Shown: piece after piece, positions 36,367 to 45,126 of the stretch
How positions within the stretch are numbered: the first letter of the stretch is position 1
How the letters are laid out: each line of letters begins with the position of its first letter
Assembly: GCA_903873705.1 (NCBI GenBank)
Contig: CAIQPK010000035.1
Location: 1-64,000 of the forward strand
Source of the DNA: an uncultured Acidobacteriota bacterium
Lineage (GTDB): Bacteria > Acidobacteriota > Terriglobia > Terriglobales > Acidobacteriaceae
Direction of reading: 5' to 3'
DNA: 64,000 nt
Made by a program: the position numbers and the translations under genes
Notes under the pieces: model-generated
What the model was told of the DNA's origin: nothing
The model's database searches: none
The model's input: the letters and a program-made list of their open reading frames with translations, nothing else

Positions 36367-37605
36367 ATGAGCGTCGCTTCAAAACTCGCAGCAGGAATCC
36401 CCCAATCGCTCCTCGACGAGCTCCGCGCCGAAGGCGGCCCCTTCGAAGACGATCTCCTGCACAGCCTCAGCCACCTGCCCAAAGCCACGCAGGTCGAGCC
36501 CCGCCGCGCCGTCCTCGCCATGCCCGAGTACCACCCGCCGCTCGCCGGCCGCGACGCCCTGCGCCTCGACTTCAACGAGAACACCCTCGCCCCCAGCCCC
36601 CGCGTCCTCGAAAAACTCCGCAGCCTCACCGCCGAAGGCCTCACCATCTACCCTGAGCGCACCACCACGGAGCGCATCGTCGCCGCCCACTTCGACCTCG
36701 AACCCAACCAGGTTCTCCTCACCAACGGCGTCGACGAAGCCATCCACCTCCTCGCCTGCGCCTTTCTCGACGAGGGCGACGAAGGCCTCCTCTGCACCCC
36801 CGGCTTCTTCATGTACGACGTCTCCATCAGCATGATGACCAGCCGCCTCATCAAGGTCCAGGCCGACGACTCGCTCGCCTTCCCCTTCGAGCGCTTTATC
36901 GCCGCCATCACCCCGCGCACCAAGCTCATCATCATCTCCTCGCCCAACAACCCCACCGGCGCCACCGTCAGCCGCTCGCACCTGCTCGCCATCGCCGCCG
37001 CCGCGCCGCAGGCCGTCCTCATGGTCGACGAAGCCTACTTCCACTTCCACGGCGAAACCACCATGCCCGACGCCGGCAAAATCCCCAACCTCCTCGTAGC
37101 CCGCACCTTCTCCAAAGCCTACGGCCTCGCCAACCTCCGCGTCGGCCTGCTCGCCGGCGACGCCCGCCTCATCGGCTTCCTCCACAAAGTCAGCTCGCCC
37201 TACAACGTCAACGGCGTCGCCCTCGCGGTCCTCCCCGAAGCCCTCGCTGACCAGGCCTACCTCGACTGGTACGTCGCCGAAGTCCGCACCGGCCGCGACC
37301 GCGTCTACGCCGCCCTCTCCGAGCTCGGCATCCGCCACTGGAAATCCGCCGCCAACTTCGTCCTCATGGACATCGGCCCCAAACACAAAGCCCTCGTCGC
37401 CGCCATGCGCTCCCGCGGCGTCCTCCTCCGCGACCGCTCCGCCGACCCCGGCTGCGACGGCTACGTCCGCATCACCGTCGGCGTCGAAGACCAGGTAACC
37501 CGCGGCCTCACCGCCCTCCGCGAGTCCCTCGAAGAAATCGCCTGGACTCCCGCCGAATCCATCCTCGCCCACGGCAAATCCGAAGGAATCAACGAATATG
37601 AATAA
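36367..37605 (+). CDS. hisC: histidinol-phosphate aminotransferase
   Basis: 412 residues, about 50 longer than common HisC because of a head of about 55 residues. PLP-enzyme motifs: LRLDFNENTLAPSPRVLEKL, IIISSPNNPTGATVSRSHLL, VDEAYFHFHGE and the Schiff-base lysine in ARTFSKAYGLANLRVG. It converts imidazole-acetol phosphate to histidinol phosphate. Followed by a repeat-rich spacer of 329 bp. Confidence 0.94.
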   Translation: MSVASKLAAGIPQSLLDELRAEGGPFEDDLLHSLSHLPKATQVEPRRAVLAMPEYHPPLAGRDALRLDFNENTLAPSPRVLEKLRSLTAEGLTIYPERTTTERIVAAHFDLEPNQVLLTNGVDEAIHLLACAFLDEGDEGLLCTPGFFMYDVSISMMTSRLIKVQADDSLAFPFERFIAAITPRTKLIIISSPNNPTGATVSRSHLLAIAAAAPQAVLMVDEAYFHFHGETTMPDAGKIPNLLVARTFSKAYGLANLRVGLLAGDARLIGFLHKVSSPYNVNGVALAVLPEALADQAYLDWYVAEVRTGRDRVYAALSELGIRHWKSAANFVLMDIGPKHKALVAAMRSRGVLLRDRSADPGCDGYVRITVGVEDQVTRGLTALRESLEEIAWTPAESILAHGKSEGINEYE

Positions 37606-37934
37606 GGAACCCCTTCAGCATCAAGCAATACTCTTCACAATGTCATCCCGTATGGATCTGCTTCTGTAGTTGCCGTTGCTGTTGCTGTTCTTTGACATTT
37701 TCTCGAAGAGAAATTGTCATCCTGAGCGAAGCGAATGGACCTGCTTCATCGCTCCTGCCTTCTCCCGTTGTTGCCGTTGCATGTTCTCGCACTTGCCTCT
37801 AGGTACCCCAAGGCTTCAGCCTTGGGTCTCATACGCCGCCTAAAGAAACGGGGCTTTAGCCCCTGGGGTATGCCCTCCTTTCCCGGCCACCATTTCAAGC
37901 CCGACGCGACCTCGGGCCGCACCAAAGGAGCACT
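37606..37934. repeat. repeat-rich spacer between hisC and hisB
   Basis: No gene is seen in this spacer. It holds a TTGCNG-type tract (about 37650-37690), a hairpin repeat at 37694-37752 (GACATTTTCTC ... GAGAAATTGTC, then CCTGAGCGAAGCGAA), and a two-hairpin repeat at 37801-37878 (CCCAAGGCTTCAGCCTTGGG; GGGGCTTTAGCCCC). Both repeats recur near 43-44 kb. The hairpins could weaken transcription from hisC into hisB. Confidence 0.8.
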
Positions 37935-38567
37935 ATGTCCGACCTCGTCAAAGAACTAGGCGTAGCCCCAACCACCGACGCCCGCATCGGCACGGTCAAC
38001 CGCAAAACCCTCGAAACCGACATCGCCCTCCGCCTCAACGTCGACGGCATGGGCACCTACACCGTCTCCACCGGCATCCGCTTCTTCGACCACATGCTCG
38101 AAAGCTTCGCCAAGCACGGCGGCTTCGACCTCCAACTCAAATGCCTCGGCGACCTCGACGTCGACCAGCACCACACCGTCGAAGACGTCGGCATCGCCCT
38201 CGGCGAAGCCTTCGCCGAAGCCCTCGGCGACAAACGCGGCATCCTCCGCGCCGGCTACTTCGTCATGACCATGGACGAGACCCTCGCCGTCTGCGCCGTA
38301 GACCTCTCCGGCCGCGTAGCCTGCATCGTCGACGACCAGCTAACCGCCCCCCTCGTAGGCGACCTCGTAACCGAACTCATCCCCGACTTCTTCGACGGCT
38401 TCGCCCGCGGCGCCAAGGCCAACATCCACGTCAAAACCATGTACGGCCGCAACAACCACCACAAAATCGAAGCCATCTTCAAAGCCTTCGCCCGAGCCAT
38501 GCGCGGAGCCTGCTCCCGCGACGAACGCATGCGCGAATTACTACCCAGCACCAAAGGCCTGCTTTAA
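37935..38567 (+). CDS. hisB: imidazoleglycerol-phosphate dehydratase
   Basis: 210 residues, the monofunctional dehydratase without the N-terminal phosphatase domain of enteric HisB. Motifs: [37 protein letters not shown] and [20 protein letters not shown] (manganese-binding His clusters). AAAGGAGCACT precedes the ATG. The phosphatase step must be done by a gene outside this window. Confidence 0.97.
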   Translation: MSDLVKELGVAPTTDARIGTVNRKTLETDIALRLNVDGMGTYTVSTGIRFFDHMLESFAKHGGFDLQLKCLGDLDVDQHHTVEDVGIALGEAFAEALGDKRGILRAGYFVMTMDETLAVCAVDLSGRVACIVDDQLTAPLVGDLVTELIPDFFDGFARGAKANIHVKTMYGRNNHHKIEAIFKAFARAMRGACSRDERMRELLPSTKGLL

Positions 38568-38693
38568 TCCCTACCCGTATTGCTTGTCATTCCGTAGCGA
38601 AGCGAAGGAATCTGCTTCTCTTCCACTCGCCACCGAACTCCACTTCAGCCATTGAACGCTCGCCGTTTATCTTCTACGCGAGCAAGTCCCGGG

Positions 38694-38981
38694 ATGAACA
38701 TGAAGAGTCTGACTAGCTCATTCATTTTGACCGCAGTCGCCGCCGCCACTTTCTTCTTCGGCCTCGCCTCATCCGTTTGCCCACCGTCTCTCCGCCTGCC
38801 GGAGATACTCGTTGACCTTGCACTTGTACTGTTCATCGTCGCCTTCATTCAGAATGTGCGCATATCGAAAAACCGACTCTCCGGCAGATTGGCAGCCGCA
38901 ATCATTCTTGGCCTACTGCAACTCGGTTCCGTCGCCATCATTGCCTGGGTAACCGCCATCACTCCACCGGCGACCAGGTAA
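38694..38981 (+). CDS. small membrane protein
   Basis: 95 residues from the ATG at 38694 (93 from 38700); the frame is open upstream to 38652 without a ribosome site. Three hydrophobic segments (about 5-25, 32-48 and 62-84). Codon use is less biased than in the his genes. Not recognised. The spacer before it contains one TGTCATTCC...GAATCTGC repeat (38585-38615). Confidence 0.5.
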   Translation: MNMKSLTSSFILTAVAAATFFFGLASSVCPPSLRLPEILVDLALVLFIVAFIQNVRISKNRLSGRLAAAIILGLLQLGSVAIIAWVTAITPPATR

Positions 38982-39018
38982 TAATCAGCATCATGAAAAT
39001 GAAAGCACCACCCAGCGC

Positions 39019-39288
39019 TTGAAGATCGAACTCCCCAACCAACACCGCGCCGACGCCATCGCCTACCTGCGCCGCTACTTCGACGAAAACATGCCCGAAC
39101 CCCTCGGCGAACTCCCCGCAGGCATCCTCCTCGACTTCTTCCTCGCCGACATCGCCCCCGCCATCTACAACCAGGGCGTAACCGACGCCCAGACCCGCAT
39201 CACCCAACGCGCCAGCGACCTCGAAGGCGAACTCTACATCGACGAATTCCAATACTGGAACCAACGCAACGCCGGCAAACGTAAGTAA
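39019..39288 (+). CDS. DUF2164-like protein
   Basis: 89 residues with a TTG start at 39019; the frame is closed upstream (TGA at 38995). The sequence AIAYLRRYFDENMPEPLGEL and LLDFFLADIAPAIYNQGVTD matches what I know of DUF2164, small soluble proteins of unknown role. No clear ribosome site is seen. It lies inside the his cluster between hisB and hisH. Confidence 0.8.
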   Translation: MKIELPNQHRADAIAYLRRYFDENMPEPLGELPAGILLDFFLADIAPAIYNQGVTDAQTRITQRASDLEGELYIDEFQYWNQRNAGKRK

Positions 39289-39351
39289 TGCAAAGGCGGC
39301 CGAGCGGGCTTCAACAAGGAACCACAACTTGTTAGAAAGGCGGATCAGCGA

Positions 39352-39693
39352 ATGACCATATTCCAGGCGCGCGAACTTTGGGGACGGATCATCCTCGCGC
39401 TTTCCGCCGCCACTGCCTGCCTGTTGCTTCTCGAAATAGCAGGATGTGAAATCACTTCCCGCATTTCTCGTCACACCCTTGCAACGATCCCTTGGGTCAG
39501 AACTCACCATGATGACAGGAGTCTTCTCCGCATCATGATGCCCACCTGGTTTGCAAGCATGGCCCTCTTCTTACTTTCGTTGTTCGCGGTCGGCAGAAGT
39601 CGACGCAGCCCCTTCATCGTGTCCGCAGGCTGCGCAGTGGGCGCGCCACTTCTCCTTTTTGCAATCGTGGCAATCGATGGATGGCTGCGTTGA
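39352..39693 (+). CDS. hypothetical membrane protein
   Basis: 113 residues with three hydrophobic segments (about 10-28, 60-80 and 88-108). AAGGCGG lies upstream of the ATG. Codon use is unlike that of the neighbouring his genes, suggesting an acquired gene. No family is recognised. Confidence 0.55.
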   Translation: MTIFQARELWGRIILALSAATACLLLLEIAGCEITSRISRHTLATIPWVRTHHDDRSLLRIMMPTWFASMALFLLSLFAVGRSRRSPFIVSAGCAVGAPLLLFAIVAIDGWLR

Positions 39694-39786
39694 ACGCAGC
39701 CGTTGAAGAGAGTCGCAGTGTCCGCAAAAGCAATCGAAAGGTACGAGCTTATACTTAACTCAAGAACGTTCTTGGAGGTGAAAACC

Positions 39787-40167
39787 ATGGCGCACACAGC
39801 ACACGTATTCTCCGAGAACGGTGAAAAACTCATTCGTCTTCCCGAAGGAGTTGAACCTGCAGCCTCGGAGTTCGACGTCCATCACGACGAGCATTCCGGC
39901 CAGATCACCCTCCTTCCTCATCGCCCCAAAGATCAGAAATCGTTGGATGATTTCTTCAAGCTGCGAGACGAAATCGGACCCATCGAAGAGGACTTCATGG
40001 CCTATCGTGACCGTGAAAGGCAGATCTTCGGCAAGGTCGCTCAGCAGGCCGCGAAGCCCGACACGCTGGATCGTTTCTTCGAGATACAACGTCAGACCGG
40101 TCCCGGCGAAGAAGACTTTCTTGCCGACCGCGATGCGTGGCCGTCTCCACCACGAGAAGTTTTCTAA
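39787..40167 (+). CDS. VapB-type antitoxin with duplicated C-terminal motif
   Basis: 126 residues from the ATG at 39787, preceded by TTGGAGGTG. The N terminus (HTAHVFSENGEKLIRLPEGV) is an AbrB/MazE-like DNA-binding fold as in VapB. The C-terminal part has two similar copies of a toxin-binding-like motif: SLDDFFKLRDEIGPIEEDFM and TLDRFFEIQRQTGPGEEDFL. Its stop overlaps the VapC start (TAATG), the usual vapBC coupling. It appears intact while the toxin is not. Confidence 0.8.
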   Translation: MAHTAHVFSENGEKLIRLPEGVEPAASEFDVHHDEHSGQITLLPHRPKDQKSLDDFFKLRDEIGPIEEDFMAYRDRERQIFGKVAQQAAKPDTLDRFFEIQRQTGPGEEDFLADRDAWPSPPREVF

Positions 40168-40346
40168 TGCCCGGATATCTGCTGGACACCAACATAGTCA
40201 GCTACTTTTTGAAGATGCCCGATAGCCCTCTCGCTAAACGCATTCATAGCGTACCTGCGCCCAGTATCTGCATTTCGACGATCACAGAAGCGGCGCTCCG
40301 CTACGGCATCCTCAGCATCTCGCCCGAAGATTGGACTACCGCATGA
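40167..40346 (+). pseudogene. truncated VapC toxin (PIN domain)
   Basis: 59 residues, less than half of a normal VapC (about 130-140). The beginning [20 protein letters not shown] has the first catalytic Asp, and [14 protein letters not shown] has the conserved Glu. The frame then runs into [10 protein letters not shown] and stops by overlapping the hisH start (ATGA at 40343-40346). The second half, with the remaining acidic residues, is missing. It looks like a deletion that joined the toxin remnant to hisH. It is probably inactive. Confidence 0.8.
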
Positions 40347-40954
40347 TCGCCGTCATCGACTACAAGGCCGGCAACCTCACCAGCGTCGTAAAAGCCCTGC
40401 GCTTCCTCGGCGCCACCGACGTCCTTGTCACCCAGTCGCCCGACGACGTCCTCCGCGCCGACAAAGTCGTCCTTCCCGGCGTCGGACACTTCCAGTCCAC
40501 CCAACTGCTCGCCGACCTCGGCCTAACCCAGGCCACCCGCGAAGCCGTAGCCAAAGGCACACCCTTCCTCGGCATCTGCGTCGGCCTCCAGTGGCTCTAC
40601 GCCGGCTCCACCGAAGCACCCGACACCGCCGGCCTCGCCCACTTCGCCGGCCAGTGCGAGCGCTTCCCCGCCACCTTCGAAAACTCCGAACTAAAGTCCC
40701 CGCACGTCGGCTGGAACTCCCTCGAAAACATCCGCCCCGACTCCCGCCTCCTCGCGGGCATCGCCCCCGGCAGCTTCGTCTACTACACCCACTCCTGGCG
40801 CGCCCTCATCTCCGCCGACACCGCCGCAGCCACCCTCTACGGCGGCCCCTTCACCGCCGCCGTAGAACGCAACAACGTCATGGGCGTCCAATTCCACCCC
40901 GAAAAATCCGCCGAAACCGGCCTCAAAGTCCTCACCAACTTCCTCAACCTCTAA
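40343..40954 (+). CDS. hisH: imidazole glycerol phosphate synthase, glutamine amidotransferase subunit
   Basis: 203 residues from the ATG at 40343 ([20 protein letters not shown]); an in-frame TTG at 40331 would add four residues. The nucleophile is Cys79 in [12 protein letters not shown], and the His-Glu pair is in [13 protein letters not shown]. It supplies ammonia to HisF. Its start overlaps the VapC remnant by four bases. Confidence 0.96.
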   Translation: MIAVIDYKAGNLTSVVKALRFLGATDVLVTQSPDDVLRADKVVLPGVGHFQSTQLLADLGLTQATREAVAKGTPFLGICVGLQWLYAGSTEAPDTAGLAHFAGQCERFPATFENSELKSPHVGWNSLENIRPDSRLLAGIAPGSFVYYTHSWRALISADTAAATLYGGPFTAAVERNNVMGVQFHPEKSAETGLKVLTNFLNL

Positions 40955-40998
40955 CGCGCTCACTACGCTCTACCCTCTACGCTCTACCCACTGACCCT

Positions 40999-41769
40999 AT
41001 GCTGACCAAACGCATCATCGCCTGCCTCGACGTCCGCGCCGGCCGCGTAGTAAAAGGCATCCAGTTCCTCGACATCATCGACGCCGGCGACCCCGCCGAG
41101 CTAGCCCACCGCCACGCCGCCGCCGGCGCCGACGAAATCGTCCTCCTCGACATCACCGCCACCCACGAAGGCCGCGGCACACTCCTCGACACCGTCAAGC
41201 GCACCGCCGCCAGCCTCTTCGTCCCCTTCACCGTCGGCGGCGGCATCCGATCAGCCGAAGACGCCGAAGCCGTCTTCACCGCCGGCGCCGACAAAGTCTC
41301 CATCAACTCCTCCGCCATCGCCCGCCCCGAGCTCATCGGCGAAATCGGCGCCAGCTTCGGCGCCCAGGCCGTCATCGTCGCCATAGACGCCCGCCGTGGC
41401 AACCGCCCCGCCCACGAAGCCGAAGTCTTCGTCTCCGGCGGCCGCAAACCCACCGGTCTCCGCGTCGTCGACTGGGCCCGCGAAGCCGAGCAGCGCGGCG
41501 CCGGCGAAATCCTCCTCCCCAGCATGGACACCGACGGCATGAGAAACGGCTTCGACTGCGAACTCACCCGCGCCGTCTCCGAAGCCGTCCAGATCCCCGT
41601 CATCGCCTCCGGCGGCGCCGGCTCAGCCGCCCACTTCGCCGAAGTCTTCAAGTCCGGCAAAGCCGACGCCGCCCTGGCCGCCAGCATCTTCCACTTCGGC
41701 ATCACCGACTCCCGCGCCCTCAAAGCCGAAGTAGCCGCCGCCGGTGTACCCATGAGGCTGCCATGCTGA
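40999..41769 (+). CDS. hisF: imidazole glycerol phosphate synthase, cyclase subunit
   Basis: 256 residues. Catalytic Asp11 is in [16 protein letters not shown], and the second Asp is in [30 protein letters not shown] and [18 protein letters not shown] are the phosphate-binding strands. The spacer after hisH is 44 bases of GCTCTACCC-type repeat. The last codons overlap the next gene (ATGCTGA). Confidence 0.97.
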   Translation: MLTKRIIACLDVRAGRVVKGIQFLDIIDAGDPAELAHRHAAAGADEIVLLDITATHEGRGTLLDTVKRTAASLFVPFTVGGGIRSAEDAEAVFTAGADKVSINSSAIARPELIGEIGASFGAQAVIVAIDARRGNRPAHEAEVFVSGGRKPTGLRVVDWAREAEQRGAGEILLPSMDTDGMRNGFDCELTRAVSEAVQIPVIASGGAGSAAHFAEVFKSGKADAALAASIFHFGITDSRALKAEVAAAGVPMRLPC

Positions 41770-42119
41770 CGCTTCCTTCATACCTCACCGTTGTCGAACG
41801 AGCAGTTCTTACCGCAATCCTTGAAGGCCCGAACGAACATAAAGAAATTCTTCAACAGCAAATATTGCTCAGCGAATTGAAGTCCCGCGACTTCAACGGA
41901 CATGGCTTCTTCACGGACTTTTCCATTCCCGAAGAATTATCAAGATACCCTAGCAGTCGCGAAATCCTGCATGCGTCAGCAGAAGTAGATGACGAGCTCT
42001 GCGGCTTCATCCTCTGGGTAATTAATGGTCAGGCTGATTCACTCGAGGGATATCCGCTTGGTGCACATTCTTGCCATCCGGACGGTAAACAAATCGAACA
42101 AGTAAAGTTGGAAGAATAA
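41763..42119 (+). CDS. hypothetical protein in his operon
   Basis: 118 residues, acidic, no signal or membrane segment. Its ATG lies inside the last codons of hisF, so it is coupled to it. Codon use is more A/T-rich than in hisF and hisA. I do not recognise a family; the segment [20 protein letters not shown] is the most distinctive. It ends four bases before hisA. Confidence 0.65.
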   Translation: MLTLPSYLTVVERAVLTAILEGPNEHKEILQQQILLSELKSRDFNGHGFFTDFSIPEELSRYPSSREILHASAEVDDELCGFILWVINGQADSLEGYPLGAHSCHPDGKQIEQVKLEE

Positions 42120-42123
42120 CCCC

Positions 42124-42798
42124 ATGCTCATCCCCTCCATCGACCTCATGAACGGCCAGATCGTCCAACTAGTCCAGGGCGAAAAACTAAAACTCTCCTT
42201 CGACGACTTCGACTACTGGATCAACCGCTTCTCCAAGTACCCGCTGGTCCAGCTCATCGACCTCGACGCCGCCATGCGCCAGGGCTCGAACAGCGCCCTC
42301 ATCGAGATGATCTGCAAGCGCCTTCCCTGCCAGGTAGGCGGAGGCCTCAGGTCCCCCGAAGACGGCCAGCGCCTCCTCGACGCCGGCGCAAAAAAGGTCA
42401 TCTACGGCTCCAGCCTCTTCACCGCCGACGGCATCAACAAGGCCTTCGCCGCCGAGCTCAAAAAGTCTCTCGGCGAAGACGCCCTCTGCTTCTCCGTCGA
42501 CACCAAAAATGGCCGCGTCGCCACCAAAGGCTGGAAAGACTCCGTCGACCTCACCCCCGAAGAAGCCGTCACCTGGCTCGAGGACTACACCTCCGCCTTC
42601 CTCTACACCCACGTCGACACCGAAGGCACCATGCAGGGTTTCCCCATCGACGTCGCCGCCATCCTCCGCGCCTGCACCGCCCGCCAGCTCATCGTAGCCG
42701 GCGGCATCAAGGAGCGCGCCGAAGTAGACGCCCTCGACGCCATGGGCGTAGACGCCGTAGCCGGCATGGCCGTCTACTCCGGAGCCATGGACGCCTAG
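42124..42798 (+). CDS. hisA: phosphoribosylformimino-AICAR ribotide isomerase
   Basis: 224 residues, slightly shorter than usual HisA (about 240). Catalytic Asp7 is in MLIPSIDLMNGQIVQLVQGE, and the second is in YTHVDTEGTMQGFPIDV. Phosphate-binding glycines lie in CQVGGGLRSPEDGQ and LIVAGGIKERAEVDAL. It performs the Amadori rearrangement before HisHF. Last his gene of the cluster. Confidence 0.93.
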   Translation: MLIPSIDLMNGQIVQLVQGEKLKLSFDDFDYWINRFSKYPLVQLIDLDAAMRQGSNSALIEMICKRLPCQVGGGLRSPEDGQRLLDAGAKKVIYGSSLFTADGINKAFAAELKKSLGEDALCFSVDTKNGRVATKGWKDSVDLTPEEAVTWLEDYTSAFLYTHVDTEGTMQGFPIDVAAILRACTARQLIVAGGIKERAEVDALDAMGVDAVAGMAVYSGAMDA

Positions 42799-43248
42799 CA
42801 AACCCATCCCCAAAACCCAACAATCGTCATCTCGACCGAAGCGCAGCGCAGTGGAGAGATCCCCGCATTAGCACTTGCTGTTGCACTTGCACTTGCACTT
42901 GCTGTTGCACTTGCACTTGCACTTGCACTTGCACTTGCTGTTGCACTTGCTGTTGCACTTGCACTTGCACTTGCTCTTGCTCTTGCTCTTGCTCTTGCCG
43001 TTGCAGTTGTTCTTGCCGTTGCCTCTAAGGTACCCCGAGGCTTCAGCCTCGGGTCTCACACACCCGCCACAAAATGGGCTTCAGCCCCTGGGGTATGCCC
43101 TCCTCCGCGCCCGCAACTAAACCATCCTCGAGTCCCCATCAGCTCAATCGCCTTCAACATCTGCCCGTGCCCCAGCGGCCCGCCCAGCCCTTCACTGATC
43201 CGCCGCATCCGTATCCGGCGCCCCACCGCCGCGATAGAATGAAGCTTC
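42799..43248. repeat. repeat-filled spacer after hisA
   Basis: No gene is seen. From left to right: one TCATCTCGACCGAAGCGC-type repeat (42827-42861); a 150-bp tract of TTGCAC, TTGCTG and TTGCTC hexamers (about 42871-43026); and one two-hairpin repeat (43028-43103) that matches 37801-37878. Both copies of the latter are preceded by TTGCCTCT, so tract and repeat travel or arise together. Confidence 0.85.
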
Positions 43249-43905
43249 GTGAAACTGCATCCCATAGCGTTACTGCACAAGTTCTCCGGGGCCCTTCTCC
43301 TCGTCCTCAAGCCGCTCGGCGTCTGGGGTGTCGGCGCGCTTGCACTTGTCGATTCCGCCCTCATCCCCATCCCGGTCTCCATGGACGGCATCGTCATCGG
43401 CTACGTCGCCGCCAACCCCCACAAGTTCATCCTCTACTGCCTGGCCGCCGCAGCCGCAGCCGCGCTCGGCTCGCTGGTCCCCTTCTACATCGGCCGCGCC
43501 GGCGGCGAGCTCGTCCTCCTCAAGCGCATCAACCGCGAGCGTTACGAGCGCATGCGCGACCGCTTCGAGCGCCAGGAATTCCTCGCCATCCTGATCCCCT
43601 CGATGCTCCCCCCGCCCACGCCCCTCAAGCTCTTCCAGTTCGGCGCCGGCGTCTTCGAAATGAAGCCCCTCCCCTTCGTCCTTGCCACCTTCTTCGGCAA
43701 ACTCACCCAGTTCATGGTCTGCTCATTAGCGACCATTTGGTTCGGCGCCACCATCGCCCACACCGTCATCCAGGCCTTCCACCAGCACCTCAACATCGTC
43801 CTGAGCTTCGCCGGCCTCGGCCTCCTCCTGCTAGCCCTCTACATAGCCCGCCGCATCTTCGACAAGCGCAAAGGTATCGAACTCCCCCTCGAAGAAGCCC
43901 AGTAA
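43249..43905 (+). CDS. VTT/SNARE-associated (YqaA/DedA-like) membrane protein
   Basis: 218 residues from a GTG at 43249. Membrane helices near 12-40, 55-80, 145-170 and 180-200. The loop ALGSLVPFYIGRAGGE and the IPSMLPPPTPLKLFQFGAGV segment are typical of the VTT domain, thought to act as lipid scramblase or transporter. An ATG ten bases earlier is in another frame and gives nothing. Single-gene unit. Confidence 0.82.
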   Translation: MKLHPIALLHKFSGALLLVLKPLGVWGVGALALVDSALIPIPVSMDGIVIGYVAANPHKFILYCLAAAAAAALGSLVPFYIGRAGGELVLLKRINRERYERMRDRFERQEFLAILIPSMLPPPTPLKLFQFGAGVFEMKPLPFVLATFFGKLTQFMVCSLATIWFGATIAHTVIQAFHQHLNIVLSFAGLGLLLLALYIARRIFDKRKGIELPLEEAQ

Positions 43906-43974
43906 CCGAGCACCGCCCCCACTCACTTGTTTGTCATTCCCGAAGGGAATCTGCATTTGCTGTTGCGGTTCTTA

Positions 43975-44034
43975 GACAATTTCTCGCCAGAGAAATTGTC
44001 ACCCTGAGCGCAGCGAACGGGCCTGCTTCATCGC
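43975..44034. repeat. dispersed hairpin repeat, second copy
   Basis: GACAATTTCTC (43975-) pairs with GAGAAATTGTC over a short loop, followed by CCCTGAGCGCAGCGAACG and CTGCTTCATCGC. It is closely similar to 37694-37752. A TGTCATTCCCGAAGGGAATC repeat lies just before it (43932-43954). Confidence 0.8.
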
Positions 44035-45024
44035 ACTTGCTTTCTCCCGTTCTTGCGGTTGCCCTTCTTGTCCCGGCCACGCGCACCCAATCCCCACCAA
44101 ATAAACCATCGACCCCACCCACGCCGGCAGCAGGTGCGACACGCTCGTGTACCCCATCGGATAGTGAATCCCGATCGCGCACCCAAACCCCGTCAACCCC
44201 GCCGCCAGCAATGCCTGCCACAGCGCGCGTGACATCCGAGCCTTCCACACCACCAGGAACACACAAATCCCACACGACACCAACCCACCCCCAAACCCAG
44301 CACGATCATGCGCAATCAGCGGTATCAGCCGCGGATTGATCGCATCCAGCTGCCCCGGCGTGTAGCCGAAATACACCAGGTCCTGCGGCACAAACACCAC
44401 CGTCGAACCCAGCAGCATAATCGTCATCCCTGCCGCCATCATCCCCAACCCAACAAACAGCAGACAACCACGCCCCCAACCCTCACGCGTCTTCATCGTC
44501 CACGCCGTGCCCGGCTTCAGCAGCGATCGCCAGCCCCGCTCCCCCTGTAGCAAGCCCCACGTCTTCACCATCCCAAAGATCCATAAAGGCAGCAGCGCCC
44601 CGCTCGCCGTCGCGTGCCACGTGTCCAGGTAGCGGAAGATCAGGTAGCAAAGGAAGCTGGCGAAACCGGCCGCGCCTGAAAGCAGCAGCGTCCACCAAGC
44701 CCAAGCCTCACCACACCGCAGCGGAAACGCCTGCAGCCACAGGTACAGCGTTCCCACCGCCATCAGCGTCCCGCCAAACGACACGCGATCGTGAAAGATG
44801 AAGTGCACGATCCGGCACTGATTCAAACTGCACAACACCCCGCGATCCATCCCCAGGAACGCCACATCCTGCGGCAAAAACGTGTTCGTCGCGGAAAGAA
44901 ACAGCGCGAAAATCCCTGACACCACCAAACCCAGCGCCAGCAACGCCAGCAGCGGCCTGCCATCGCCCACCAGCGCAGCGAGCAGTCCCGCCCGCTCGTC
45001 ATCCCCACGCGTCGCCGGCATCAT
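43999..45024 (-). CDS. polytopic membrane protein with internal duplication
   Basis: 341 residues with eight or more hydrophobic segments. Two halves repeat each other: TNTFLPQDVAFLGMDRGVLC ... FHDRVSFGGTLMAVG and STVVFVPQDLVYFGYTPGQL ... AHDRAGFGGGLVSCG. The conserved PQD and HDR-FGG motifs may be functional. No named family is recognised. The last residues (about ten) and the stop codon are supplied by a dispersed repeat (43975-44034). Confidence 0.72.
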   Translation of the reverse strand: MMPATRGDDERAGLLAALVGDGRPLLALLALGLVVSGIFALFLSATNTFLPQDVAFLGMDRGVLCSLNQCRIVHFIFHDRVSFGGTLMAVGTLYLWLQAFPLRCGEAWAWWTLLLSGAAGFASFLCYLIFRYLDTWHATASGALLPLWIFGMVKTWGLLQGERGWRSLLKPGTAWTMKTREGWGRGCLLFVGLGMMAAGMTIMLLGSTVVFVPQDLVYFGYTPGQLDAINPRLIPLIAHDRAGFGGGLVSCGICVFLVVWKARMSRALWQALLAAGLTGFGCAIGIHYPMGYTSVSHLLPAWVGSMVYLVGIGCAWPGQEGQPQEREKASAMKQARSLRSG

Positions 45025-45126
45025 CGCTCCAGCTTACGGCTCCCCGCACCACGCTACAACACGAACCTCGCGTTAAAAAGTGAAGGCCACGCTTCCGCGC
45101 AGCCTTCCCTTGAATCTTCCACTCAA

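Noticed and set aside
42871-43026. CRISPR-like regular array
   Set aside because: The period is 6 nt with no spacers; it is a simple-sequence tract and there are no cas genes.
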